From Nocardioides antri (lineage in GTDB: Bacteria > Actinomycetota > Actinomycetes > Propionibacteriales > Nocardioidaceae), in NCBI RefSeq assembly GCF_008373765.1, contig NZ_VUJW01000004.1:28086-92085 (forward strand): a DNA stretch of 64,000 nucleotides, given 5' to 3'. A program made the translations under genes and the position numbers. A model generated the notes under the pieces. The model did no database searches. It was not told where the DNA came from and saw only the letters and a list, made by a program, of their open reading frames with translations. Shown here one piece after another: positions 8,337-16,280 of the stretch. Numbering within the stretch: position 1 is the stretch's first letter; every line of letters begins with the position of its first letter.

Positions 8337-9548
8337 CATGCGGTCCACGACGTACGCCGCGATGGCGAGGCTCGACGTCGCGGCCGGTGACGGCGCGTTG
8401 CGCACGCTCGTCACGCCGTTGCCGCTGACGATCGCGAAGTCGTCGAGGAGCGAGCCGTCCCGTGCGATCGCCTGCGCCCGCACGCCCGCGCCGGCGCGCA
8501 CCACGTCCTCGGGACCGATGCCGGGCACGTAGCGCTGCGCCGCCCGCAGGTAGGCGCGCTTCGACACCGAGCCGCGCACCTCCCGCGCCCCGGTGCGCCA
8601 GTGCGTGCGCGCCATCCGCCAGAAGCCGGGATGCCCCAGCGTCCCCGCGGCGTCGGCGATGCGGAGGCCGGGGCGGACGGCGTACCCCTCCCGGTGGAGG
8701 GCGAGCACCGCGTTCGGCCCGATCTCGAGGCTGCCGCGTTGTACTGAGCCTGTCGAAGTGTCCACGCGCCGGGTGAAGTGGACGCCGAGGAACGGGTAGC
8801 GCGGGTCCGGGACCGGGTAGACCATGCCGCGCACGAGGTCGCGCTTCGGCCCGGGGACCGTGAGGTACTCCCCGCGGAACGGCACGATCCGTGGCTCCCG
8901 CTGCCCGTCCACCACCCGGCCGAGCCGGTCGGCCTGGAGGCCTGCGCACAGCACCAGGTGGTCGACCGGGTGCGGCCGCTCCGCGGTGGCGACGACGATC
9001 CGTCCGCGATCACGGGAGGCGCCGGTGACCGCCGTGGAGAGGTGTACGACGCCGCCGGCCTTCGCGACCTCGCCCGCGAGGTGCCGCGCGATCACCCGGT
9101 AGTCGGTGATCGCGGTGTGGGGCGAGTGCAGCGCGGCCAAGCCGGTCGCGTGCGGCTCGATCTCCCCGATCTCGTCCGGCCCGATCCGGCGCAGGCCGGG
9201 CACACCGTTCGTGCGCGCGGTCTGCTCCAGCGCGTCGAACCGACCCATCTCCGAGGGGTCGACGGCGACGACGAGCTTCCCGCACTCGTCGTAGGGCAGG
9301 TCGTGCTCGAGGCAGTAGTCGCGGATCAGCGTGCGTCCGCGCGCGCAGAGCTCGGCCTTGAGGCTGCCCGGCCGGTAGTAGATGCCCGCGTGCACGACCC
9401 CGGAGTTGTGGCCGGTCTGGTGCGCCGCGAGATGGTCCTCCTTCTCGAAGACGACCACCCGGGTGCCCGGCCGCTGGCGGGTGATCTCACGAGCGACGGC
9501 GAGCCCGATGATCCCGCCCCCGACGACGCCCACGGTCTGCTCCGGCAC
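8319..9548 (-). CDS. lhgO: FAD-dependent L-2-hydroxyglutarate oxidase family protein
   Basis: A 409-residue DAO-family flavoprotein. The N-terminus has the FAD dinucleotide site VGVVGGGIIGLAVAREI and then FEKE; HQTGHNSGVVHAGIYY is the family signature of L-2-hydroxyglutarate oxidase/dehydrogenase, and GVRAQAI is near the C-terminus. It would oxidise L-2-hydroxyglutarate to 2-oxoglutarate. Start GTG 9548 is chosen because the sequence before it has no homology and would overlap the ku start. Two repeats have entered the gene: an in-frame STGSVQ insert (8739-8760) and a palindromic repeat that supplies the final five residues and the stop. It is divergent from ku with 43 bases between. Confidence 0.88.
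   Translation of the reverse strand: MPEQTVGVVGGGIIGLAVAREITRQRPGTRVVVFEKEDHLAAHQTGHNSGVVHAGIYYRPGSLKAELCARGRTLIRDYCLEHDLPYDECGKLVVAVDPSEMGRFDALEQTARTNGVPGLRRIGPDEIGEIEPHATGLAALHSPHTAITDYRVIARHLAGEVAKAGGVVHLSTAVTGASRDRGRIVVATAERPHPVDHLVLCAGLQADRLGRVVDGQREPRIVPFRGEYLTVPGPKRDLVRGMVYPVPDPRYPFLGVHFTRRVDTSTGSVQRGSLEIGPNAVLALHREGYAVRPGLRIADAAGTLGHPGFWRMARTHWRTGAREVRGSVSKRAYLRAAQRYVPGIGPEDVVRAGAGVRAQAIARDGSLLDDFAIVSGNGVTSVRNAPSPAATSSLAIAAYVVDRMGFEAR
8739..8760 (-). repeat. Intragenic 22-base repeat, copy 2 (reads TSTGSVQ)
   Basis: On the minus strand it reads CTTCGACAGGCTCAGTACAA, one base off copies 1 and 3 in this core. It falls in the same codon phase as in the other two genes. Confidence 0.8.
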
Positions 9549-9591
9549 GCGACCATGGTCCCAGGTCGGTGCCGGGCCGTACCCTGGGTCC

Positions 9592-10488
9592 ATGCGTGCG
9601 ATCTGGAAGGGCGCCGTCTCGTTCGGCCTCGTGAGCGTCCCCGTGAAGCTCTACTCCGCCACCGAGAGCCACGACGTGTCCTTCCGGCAGGTCCACGCGA
9701 AGGACGGCGGGCGGATCAAGTACCAACGCATCTGCTCGATCGACGGCGAAGAGGTGCCGTACGCCGACATCGCGAAGGGCTACGAGACCGAGGACGGCGA
9801 GATGGTCGTGCTCACCGACGACGACCTGGCCGAGCTGCCGTCGACGTCGTCGCGCGAGATCGCGGTCGAGAAGTTCGTCCCGACCGAGCAGATCGACCCG
9901 ATGCTCTTCGAGAAGTCCTACTACCTCGAGCCCGAGTCGACCGGCGCCAAGCCCTACGCCCTGCTGCGCCAGGCGCTGCTCGAGGCCGACCGGATGGCGG
10001 TCGTGACCGTCGCGCTCCGGCAGCGCACGACCACCGCCGTGCTGCGCGTGCGCGGCGACGTGATCGTGATGCAGACGATGATGTGGCCCGACGAGATCCG
10101 GACGCCCGACTTCAAGATCGAGACCGGCGAGGTCAAGGACGCCGAGGTCAAGATGGCCCGGATGCTCGTCGACACCCTCGCCGGCGACTTCGAGCCGGAG
10201 GAGTTCGAGGACGACTACGCCGCCGCGGTGGAGGCCGTGGTCAAGGCGAAGATCGAGGGCGGCGAGATCCGTCGTACCCCCACCTCGACGAAGACCGGGG
10301 GCGAGGTCGTCGACCTGCTCGCCGCGCTGCAGCGCTCGGTCGAGGCCGCCAAGACGTCCCGGGGCGAGGAGCCCGCCGCCGGGGAGGAGCCGCCGAAGAA
10401 GAAGGCGCCCGCCAAGAAGGCTGCGAAGAAGGCGCCGGCGAAGAAGACCGCCGCCAAGAAGAAGCCTGCCGCCAAGAAGGCCAGCTGA
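9592..10488 (+). CDS. ku: DNA end-binding protein Ku
   Basis: A 298-residue bacterial Ku that forms a ring-shaped homodimer on double-strand DNA ends and recruits LigD activities. It opens with the canonical MRAIWKGAVSFGLVSVPVKL, has the central beta-barrel (KYQRICSIDGEEV, YYLEPE, KPYALLRQAL) and a lysine-rich tail of about 32 residues with PAKK/AAKK repeats, typical of actinobacterial Ku and used for DNA threading. It is divergent from lhgO and lies 1.3 kb from the ligase and polymerase genes. A palindromic repeat begins 6 bases after its stop and may end the transcript. Confidence 0.95.
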   Translation: MRAIWKGAVSFGLVSVPVKLYSATESHDVSFRQVHAKDGGRIKYQRICSIDGEEVPYADIAKGYETEDGEMVVLTDDDLAELPSTSSREIAVEKFVPTEQIDPMLFEKSYYLEPESTGAKPYALLRQALLEADRMAVVTVALRQRTTTAVLRVRGDVIVMQTMMWPDEIRTPDFKIETGEVKDAEVKMARMLVDTLAGDFEPEEFEDDYAAAVEAVVKAKIEGGEIRRTPTSTKTGGEVVDLLAALQRSVEAAKTSRGEEPAAGEEPPKKKAPAKKAAKKAPAKKTAAKKKPAAKKAS

Positions 10489-10494
10489 CCCACC

Positions 10495-10544
10495 CCGGTG
10501 GTTGAGCCGCGAGGCGCGCCAGCGCCGAGCCTCGAAACCACCGG
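10495..10544. repeat. REP-like palindromic repeat, copy 2
   Basis: Outer arms CCGGTGGTT and AACCACCGG are perfect inverted repeats; inside is GAGCCGCGAGGCGCGCC against AGCGCCGAGCCTCGA. It starts 6 bases after the ku stop, so it can also act as a terminator hairpin. Confidence 0.85.
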
Positions 10545-10598
10545 GCGTCGACGACGGGGTCGGTGTCCGGCAGGCGCGACCGCCGCGGTCGGGTGACG

Positions 10599-10622
10599 GT
10601 TCTGGATTTTTGAAGAACGGTG
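10599..10622 (+). repeat. 24-base motif shared with 63706-63731 (inverted)
   Basis: Reads GGTTCTGGATT then TTTGAAGAACGGTG. The complement of 63706-63731 is the same except for one extra C. It contains the short inverted repeat GTTCT...AGAAC. Confidence 0.7.
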
Positions 10623-10716
10623 GTTGCGCGGCGTCGGTGGTTGCGGCACTCGGTCGCGCACCTGCCCGGGCTGCGGAGGCCTGAGGTGCTCGCGTGGTCA
10701 CGGAAACGGAGTCGAA

Positions 10717-10763
10717 CCGGTGGTTGAGGTGCGAGGCGCCAGCGCCGAGCCTCGAAACCACGG
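10717..10763. repeat. REP-like palindromic repeat, copy 3
   Basis: CCGGTGGTTGAGGTGCGAGG at the left and GCCGAGCCTCGAAACCACGG at the right, with GCGCCA between. Nearly identical to copy 4, which follows 19 bases later in the same orientation. Confidence 0.85.
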
Positions 10764-10782
10764 CGACTGCCACTTGTCCGAA

Positions 10783-10830
10783 CCGGTGGTTGAGGTGCGA
10801 GGCGCGCCAGCGCCGAGCCTCGAAACCACC
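10783..10830. repeat. REP-like palindromic repeat, copy 4
   Basis: Same arms as copy 3 with the longer centre GCGCGCCA. Tandem arrangement of copies 3 and 4 suggests duplication in place. Confidence 0.85.
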
Positions 10831-10875
10831 ACCTGAAGACCACCTGCCGTCCACCGGCCATGATCGTCGAATGGC

Positions 10876-10936
10876 CTGTCCACAGGCGGGTTCCGGGCGC
10901 ATGGTGATGTCGGTGCTCGACGGTTGAATAGGTGGC
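10876..10936 (+). promoter_or_regulatory. 61-base leader of HNH gene 1, shared with HNH gene 3
   Basis: Aligned base by base with 63781-63841, 55 of 61 positions agree, with the same distance to the ATG. It contains CTGTCCACAG and GGTTGAATAGG; GAATAG about 8 bases before the ATG could be a -10 element giving a leaderless transcript. The promoter reading is inference. Confidence 0.6.
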
Positions 10937-12280
10937 ATGGATCTCGGGACCGCACCGATCTTCGACCTCACCGCCGCGCCGGCGGACGAGGCCGCTGAGG
11001 GCGCGCCGGTCTCGCGGTCGCAGGAGCTGCTCGCCGAGATCCGCGCTAACCGGACCATGCTGTTGGACTGCCAGATCAACGAGGTCCGGCAGATCGCGGA
11101 ATGGGCTGCTGAGCACGTCGTTAGCGAGGAGTCCGGTGACGCCGCCACCCTGACCGAGCGCGGCCTGGACACCGGCCTGCCGGTCGCCGGACCCGGTGCG
11201 CCGCTGGTCTCGGACTTCGCCGTCATGGAGCTCACCGCACTCCTCGGCCGATCCTTGGACTCCGGCCGCTCCTACATCGGGCAGGTGGTCGAGCTGGCCT
11301 ACCGGCTCCCCAAGACCTGGGCACGGGTCCTGGAGGGCCGGGCGCCGGTCTGGAAGGCACTGCGGGTCGCCGACGCCACCCGCACGCTGCCGTTCGACGC
11401 CGCCGGATTCGTGGACCGCCACCTCGCCCCTTTCGCCCACGGCATCACGTGGGCCCAGGTCGACCGGCTCGTCGAGGAAGCCCTGGTCCGGTTCGACCCC
11501 GCGGCTGCTGAGGAGAAGCGCCGCGTGGCGCAGGACCACCGGCACTTCGACATCGACCTTCAGCAGACCGGCTACCACGGCACCGCCCACGTGAGCGGTG
11601 TCCTCGATGCCGCCGACGCCCTCGACCTCGAACACGCCATTAGCCGCCGCGCCAAGGTCCTCGGCCAGCTCGGCTGCGAGGAGACCCTCGACGTCCGCCG
11701 CTCGATCGCGGCCGGTGAGCTCGCCCGCCACGACCTCTCGTTGGACCTCGACATCGCCGACCCCGCCACCGGGGAGACCACCCGCACCGTGCCGGGCCGC
11801 AAGGTCGAGCTCGTCCTCCACGTCTCAGCGGCCGACCAGACGGTCGGCCGCATCGGCAACACCCGCACCCCGATCGCCCCCGAGCAGATCAAGACCTGGA
11901 TCCGCACCCCCGGCACCACCGTGATCATCCGCCCGGTCCTCGACCTGGCCGGCCACCAACCCGTCGACTCCTACGAGATCCCCGACCGCATCCGCCGCCA
12001 GGTCACCCTCCGCGACCACCACTGCGCCTTCCCCCACTGCACGAAGCCAGCGGAGTCCTGCGATCTCGACCATGTTGTGCCGCACCGCGAGGGCGCGTCT
12101 ACCTGTCCCTGCAATCTGGCGCCCCTGTGCCGCGGCCACCACCGGTTGAAGACCGCCGGCCGGATGACCTACCGGAGCCTCACCCCCGGCACCTACCACT
12201 GGACCGGGCCCTCCGGACAATGGCTGGTCGACCCCACCGGCACCCACGACCTCCACGCCACCGACCCACCCGACCAGTAG
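10937..12280 (+). CDS. DUF222 domain HNH endonuclease (13E12 type), copy 1
   Basis: A 447-residue protein with an N-terminal helical DUF222 domain (about residues 25-330) and a C-terminal HNH nuclease domain. The HNH part shows CAFPHC, DLDHVVPH, an Asn in CNLAPLC and GHHRLK, so metal and catalytic residues are present. The family is multi-copy in actinomycetes and is called 13E12 in mycobacteria; its biological role is not established. No ribosome site is seen and a -10-like GAATAG is 8 bases upstream, so translation may be leaderless. Its leader and first six codons match the gene that starts at 63842. A 7-bp hairpin follows the stop. Confidence 0.9.
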   Translation: MDLGTAPIFDLTAAPADEAAEGAPVSRSQELLAEIRANRTMLLDCQINEVRQIAEWAAEHVVSEESGDAATLTERGLDTGLPVAGPGAPLVSDFAVMELTALLGRSLDSGRSYIGQVVELAYRLPKTWARVLEGRAPVWKALRVADATRTLPFDAAGFVDRHLAPFAHGITWAQVDRLVEEALVRFDPAAAEEKRRVAQDHRHFDIDLQQTGYHGTAHVSGVLDAADALDLEHAISRRAKVLGQLGCEETLDVRRSIAAGELARHDLSLDLDIADPATGETTRTVPGRKVELVLHVSAADQTVGRIGNTRTPIAPEQIKTWIRTPGTTVIIRPVLDLAGHQPVDSYEIPDRIRRQVTLRDHHCAFPHCTKPAESCDLDHVVPHREGASTCPCNLAPLCRGHHRLKTAGRMTYRSLTPGTYHWTGPSGQWLVDPTGTHDLHATDPPDQ

Positions 12281-12294
12281 CCACCACGCCCCGA

Positions 12295-12312
12295 CCCCGC
12301 CACAGGGCGGGG
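12295..12312 (+). terminator. Hairpin terminator after HNH gene 1
   Basis: CCCCGCC-ACAG-GGCGGGG starts 15 bases after the stop codon. A GC-rich stem without T run; assigned by position. Confidence 0.5.
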
Positions 12313-12392
12313 CCACCGGCATGCGCAGGGTCAGACCCGGACCGCCGACCCGTGCCGATGCACGTGCGACCTGGCTGGGCAATCCCTACGGT

Positions 12393-12629
12393 ATGGCCAT
12401 GAGCTACGAGCGATTCCTCGCGGCCGCACAACGAGTCCTCGACGGGGATGAGTCGGTCCAGGCGGCGAAAGACCTGGCGGGCGTTGCGCGGGAGGACTAT
12501 CCCGGTGACGAGCGGTTCGACGAGCTCCTCGAGGTGCTGGCGCGGTACACACCGGAGGAGGGCAGCCCCAACGCCGTGGCCGAAGAGGTCCGCACGGTCA
12601 TCCGGGAGACGAACGCCCGCGTCATGTGA
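12393..12629 (+). CDS. Small hypothetical protein
   Basis: About 78 residues, acidic, probably all helical (ERFLAAAQRVLDGDESVQ, then ERFDELLEVLARYTPEE). No known domain is recognised. Two starts are close together, ATG 12393 and ATG 12399; neither has a clear ribosome site. The stop overlaps by four bases (GTGA) the beginning of the MmyB-like remnant. It may be a small real gene or part of a decayed accessory region. Confidence 0.5.
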   Translation: MAMSYERFLAAAQRVLDGDESVQAAKDLAGVAREDYPGDERFDELLEVLARYTPEEGSPNAVAEEVRTVIRETNARVM

Positions 12630-12913
12630 GACAGCGCCGTGCCCGCGGCGCTGGGGAGGTCTGGCAGGACCTCCCAGTTGCCTCTCGGTTCCGCAAGGAC
12701 TGGGCCGACCAGGACGTCCACGAGCACCGCACCGGAACCAAGCGCTACCGGCACCCCGAGGTCGGCGAGGTCGAGGTCACCTACGACGTCTTCGCGCTGC
12801 CCGGCGAGCCCGGCCTCTCGGTCACCACCTATACCGCCGAGGAAGGCTCGGAGACCGCCGAGAAGCTCGCCCTCCTCGCCAGCTGGGCCGCGACGCGCAG
12901 TCAGCAGGGCTGA
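12626..12913 (+). pseudogene. Remnant of MmyB-type XRE regulator (C-terminal ligand domain only)
   Basis: From about 12674 the frame encodes FRKDWADQDVHEHRTGTKRY, HPEVGEVEVTYDVFALPGEP and YTAEEGSETAEKLALLASWA. This is the last third of the MmyB-like ligand-binding domain that follows the helix-turn-helix in actinobacterial XRE regulators such as the intact gene at 31899. The helix-turn-helix and the front of the ligand domain are absent, and no matching sequence is visible upstream, so the 5' two thirds were lost. The GTG at 12626 might still allow translation of a 95-residue fragment. Confidence 0.7.
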
Positions 12914-12930
12914 CCCCGACCGCGGCCGGG

Positions 12931-14151
12931 TCAGCCGCGGACGAGGACCCGCTTGGCCGGCTGCATCCGGGACGCGGGCGCAGCGAGCGTCCGCAGGTGG
13001 ATGTTCTGCAGCAGGCCGATGGCGAGCATGCCGGCGAACATCGAGGAGCCGCCGTACGACACGAAGGGCAGCGGAACCCCGGTGACCGGCATGATGCCGA
13101 CGCACATCCCGATGTTCTGGAACGCCTGGAAGCCGAACCAGCAGGCGATGCCGGCGGCGGCGATCCGGCCGAAGACGTCGTCGGTGCGGGAGGCGATGAC
13201 CAGCGCGCGCCAGATGACGACACCGAGCAGGCAGATCAACAGGCCGGCGCCGACCAGGCCGAGCTCCTCGCCGGCCACGGTGAAGACGAAGTCGGTGTGC
13301 TGCTCGGGCACGAAGCCGGAGCCGGTCTGCGATCCGTCGAAGAGGCCCTGGCCGAACAAACCTCCGTTGCCGACCGCGATCCGCGCCTGCTCCACGTTGT
13401 AGCCCGCACCGCGCGGGTCGCGACCGGGGTCGGTGAACGCGAGGAACCGGTCGACCTGGTACTGCTCGAGGAAGCCGGTGACCACGGCGAACGCGGCCAC
13501 CAGCACGCCGGAGCCGACGAGCACCGCCAGCCAGCGCCGGTGGGCGCCGGACGCGGCGACCACGCCGAAGACGGTGGCGCTGAGCACGAGCATGGTGCCG
13601 AGGTCGGGCTGGGCGAGGATCAGCGCCGCGGGCAGCGCAGCGACCGCCAGCATGAGGAGTACGTCGACAGTGCCGACCCGGTCGCGCCAGCGGCCCTCAC
13701 TGCGCTCGGCCACGACCAGGGCCATCCCCACCACGACAGCGAGCTTGGCCAGCTCCGAGGGCTGGAGCGACAGCCCGCCGAGCATCAGCCAGGAGCGCGA
13801 GCCGTTGATGGTGGTGCCCATGACGAGGACGAGGACCAGCCCGACGACGGCCAGCCCGTAGGCGACCGGAGCGAGGATCCGGACCCAGCGGTGGTCGGTG
13901 GCGGCCACGACGACCATCAGCCCGAGACCGATCCCGAGGTTGACGATCTGCTTGGCGAGGAACGCCTTCGGGTCGCCGCCGGTGAGGTCGTCACGGTTGA
14001 CCGTCGCCGACCACACCAGCACGCAGCCCAGGGCGCCGAGCAGCACGACCGCGCCGAGGAGGGCCAGGTCGAGGTCGCGCCAGGCCAGCCAGCCGGAGCC
14101 GCCGACGCGGCGGGACCGGGTGGACGTCCGGATGGTGGGGGTCGCGGCCAT
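12931..14151 (-). CDS. rodA: Rod-shape/elongation SEDS glycosyltransferase RodA (FtsW/RodA family)
   Basis: A 406-residue integral membrane protein with about ten membrane segments that polymerises lipid II into glycan strands with its partner PBP2. SEDS features: GSRSWLMLGGLSLQPSELAK, AQPDLGTMLVL, the large loop containing GNGGLFGQGLF and EQHTDFVFTVAGEELG, and PFVSYGGSSM near the C-terminus. Start ATG 14151 overlaps the pbp2 stop by one base (TGATG), showing translational coupling. Gene order rodA after pbp2, mreD, mreC, mreB is the Streptomyces sfr-mre arrangement. FtsW is less likely because of the mre context. Confidence 0.93.
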   Translation of the reverse strand: MAATPTIRTSTRSRRVGGSGWLAWRDLDLALLGAVVLLGALGCVLVWSATVNRDDLTGGDPKAFLAKQIVNLGIGLGLMVVVAATDHRWVRILAPVAYGLAVVGLVLVLVMGTTINGSRSWLMLGGLSLQPSELAKLAVVVGMALVVAERSEGRWRDRVGTVDVLLMLAVAALPAALILAQPDLGTMLVLSATVFGVVAASGAHRRWLAVLVGSGVLVAAFAVVTGFLEQYQVDRFLAFTDPGRDPRGAGYNVEQARIAVGNGGLFGQGLFDGSQTGSGFVPEQHTDFVFTVAGEELGLVGAGLLICLLGVVIWRALVIASRTDDVFGRIAAAGIACWFGFQAFQNIGMCVGIMPVTGVPLPFVSYGGSSMFAGMLAIGLLQNIHLRTLAAPASRMQPAKRVLVRG

Positions 14152-16280
14152 CAGTCCTCCTCGCGGACGGGCGGCAGGATCGATCCGTCGCGGCCGAACA
14201 CGGGCAGCTTCTCGGGCGGGACGGTGCCGGGGATCGCCGCCTTCGACGGCACCACGCGCTCCCCCTGGACGCCGTACAACGCCTCCCAGATCTTGCGGAT
14301 GCCGGGTCCGGAGGTGCCGGAGCCGGTGCCGCCCTGGCTGACCATCATCACGACCACGTAGTCGTCGGTGTAGGACGCCACCCACGACGTCGACTGCTTC
14401 CCGTAGACCTCGGCCGACCCCGTCTTCGAGCGGATCTGCACCTGGTCGAGCGGGAAGCCGCCGAGCCGCCACGCCATGGTGCCCTCGCGGCTGACGGTCT
14501 TGAGCGCCTCGTCGATGTAGGTCAGGACCGAGTCCGGCAGGTCGACGTCGCCGCCCTTCGACGGCTCGATCTCGCGGATCACCTCGCCGTCCGGGGAGAC
14601 GATCGCCTTGCCGACCCGCGGCTCCCACAGCGTGCCGCCGTTGGCGATGGCCGCGTAGCCCCGCGCGAGCTGGAGCGGGGTGACGATGGTGTCGCCCTGG
14701 CCGATCGCGAAGTTCACCGCGTCACCGGCGCGGTAGGCGTAGCCCTCGACACAGAACTCGTAGGCGAACTTGTAGACGAAGTCGCTGGTCTTGTCGTCCT
14801 GCGGCTTGTCGGCGATGCCGCAGTAGTAGTCCTTCATGGAGCGGTAGTAGGCGAGCTTCCACTTGCGGTCGGCGATCCGGCCGGACGCCTCGCCGGGGAT
14901 GTCGATGCCGGTGGGCCTGCCGAAGCCGAAGGTCTTCGCCTCCTCGACCAGCGGGTCCTTGGCGTCGACGTCAGCGACGTCGGAGCCGAACCGCTGCCAG
15001 TAGTCGTAGCCGACCCGGTAGAAGAAGGTGTTGCAGGAGACCTTGAGGGCGTCGGCGAACGAGATGTAGCCGTAGGCGCCGGACTCGTAGTTCTTCCAGG
15101 CCCGGTTGCCCACGGTGAAGGACGACGAGCAGTTGAGCCGGGTGTCCGCGCTGTAGCCGTGGGTCAGCGCAGCGGCCGTCATGAACGGCTTCCAGGTCGA
15201 CCCCGGCGCGAACTGGCCCTGCATCGCCCTCCCCAGCAGCGGCGTGCCGGCGGCCTCGGAGTAGAGCCGCTTCAGCTGCTTCTGGGTGATGCCGCCGACC
15301 CACACCGAGGGGTCGTACGTCGGCTGGCTGGCCATCGCCACGATGCGGCCGGTGTCGACCTCCATCACGACCGCGGCGCCGGCGTCGGCGACGTACGGCC
15401 TTCCGGTCACGGTGTCCACGGTGGACCGCGCGATCCTGATCATCTCGTGCAGCTGCCGCTCGACGACCGACTGCACCTTGGCGTCGATCGAGGTGACGAG
15501 GGTGTCACCGGGCTGGGCCTGGATGTCGCCCTCCTCGCCGATGACCTCGCCGTTGGCGTTGACCAACACCTGCTGGAAGCCGGGCTGGCCGCGCAACCAG
15601 GCGTCGTACTCCTTCTCGACGCCGGCCCGGCCGACCACGGACGCGCCGTTGACCGAGGAGTCGCCGCCCAGCTCGGCGGCCTCGAGCTCCTCCTTGGTGA
15701 TCGGGCTGAGGTAGCCGAGCAGGTGCGCGGCATTGATGCCGTAGGGCTCCGGGTAGTCGCGCACGCTCTGCTGCACGACCACGACGCCGGGGAAGTCCTC
15801 CGGCTGCTCGTTGATGCGCAGCGCGGTGGCGTCGTCGAGGTCCTGCGCGACCGGGACCGGCTGGTACGGCGAGCCGTTCCAGCACACGCCCTCCTTCGCG
15901 CCCACGGTGCCGCACAGCACGAGCTTGCGGGCGATCTGGCGCGGCTCCAGGTCGAGCACCCGGCCGACGCGCTCGAGGAGCGCACGCCGTGTCCGCGGCT
16001 CCATCCGCCCGATCAGGGTGCGGTCGACGGACGCGACCCAGGTGAGCCGGTTGGTGACCAGTGGCCGTCCCATCGCGTCGACGATCAGGCCGCGCTCGGG
16101 CTGGACCACCACGTCGCGCACCGACTGCGAGGCAGCCTTGCCCTGGTACTCCTCCCCCGTCACCACCTGCAGGTAGTAGAGGCGGGCGGCGAGGGTCGCG
16201 AGCAGCGAGAACGCCAGGGCCTGGATCACGATCAGCCGTAGCCGGCTGCGGTGCGAGGAGCTGCTGGAGGTCGCGGCCAT
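14151..16280 (-). CDS. mrdA: Class B penicillin-binding protein 2 (transpeptidase)
   Basis: A 709-residue bitopic transpeptidase that cross-links peptidoglycan made by RodA. One membrane anchor at about residues 14-36, then the pedestal domain beginning SVRDVVVQPERGLIVDAMGR. Transpeptidase motifs are complete: Ser361-x-x-Lys364 (GSTWKP), Ser415-Cys-Asn417, and Lys619-Thr-Gly621. Start ATG 16280 is chosen by the one-base TGATG overlap with mreD; an open frame continues upstream but runs through mreD in another frame. An extra cysteine pair (LCGTVGAKEGVC) in the pedestal could form an extracytoplasmic disulfide. Confidence 0.94.
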   Translation of the reverse strand: MAATSSSSSHRSRLRLIVIQALAFSLLATLAARLYYLQVVTGEEYQGKAASQSVRDVVVQPERGLIVDAMGRPLVTNRLTWVASVDRTLIGRMEPRTRRALLERVGRVLDLEPRQIARKLVLCGTVGAKEGVCWNGSPYQPVPVAQDLDDATALRINEQPEDFPGVVVVQQSVRDYPEPYGINAAHLLGYLSPITKEELEAAELGGDSSVNGASVVGRAGVEKEYDAWLRGQPGFQQVLVNANGEVIGEEGDIQAQPGDTLVTSIDAKVQSVVERQLHEMIRIARSTVDTVTGRPYVADAGAAVVMEVDTGRIVAMASQPTYDPSVWVGGITQKQLKRLYSEAAGTPLLGRAMQGQFAPGSTWKPFMTAAALTHGYSADTRLNCSSSFTVGNRAWKNYESGAYGYISFADALKVSCNTFFYRVGYDYWQRFGSDVADVDAKDPLVEEAKTFGFGRPTGIDIPGEASGRIADRKWKLAYYRSMKDYYCGIADKPQDDKTSDFVYKFAYEFCVEGYAYRAGDAVNFAIGQGDTIVTPLQLARGYAAIANGGTLWEPRVGKAIVSPDGEVIREIEPSKGGDVDLPDSVLTYIDEALKTVSREGTMAWRLGGFPLDQVQIRSKTGSAEVYGKQSTSWVASYTDDYVVVMMVSQGGTGSGTSGPGIRKIWEALYGVQGERVVPSKAAIPGTVPPEKLPVFGRDGSILPPVREED

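Larger units (their letters stand above)
10489..10936. other. Gene-free repeat-rich spacer between ku and HNH gene
   Basis: This 448-base stretch has no credible gene. It holds three palindromic repeats, a 24-base motif found again inverted before the third HNH gene, and a 61-base leader shared with that gene. Open frames here are translations of the repeats. Confidence 0.8.

Noticed and set aside
10713-10727. Second LexA-like box (CGAACCGGTGGTTG) before HNH gene 1
   Set aside because: The right half is GGTTG and not GTTCG, and the sequence is part of the palindromic repeat edge.
9487-11235. Long minus-strand frame of 582 codons opposite ku and HNH gene 1
   Set aside because: It is antisense to two well-supported genes and rich in Arg/Leu/Gly as expected from GC-rich complement; no domain is recognisable.
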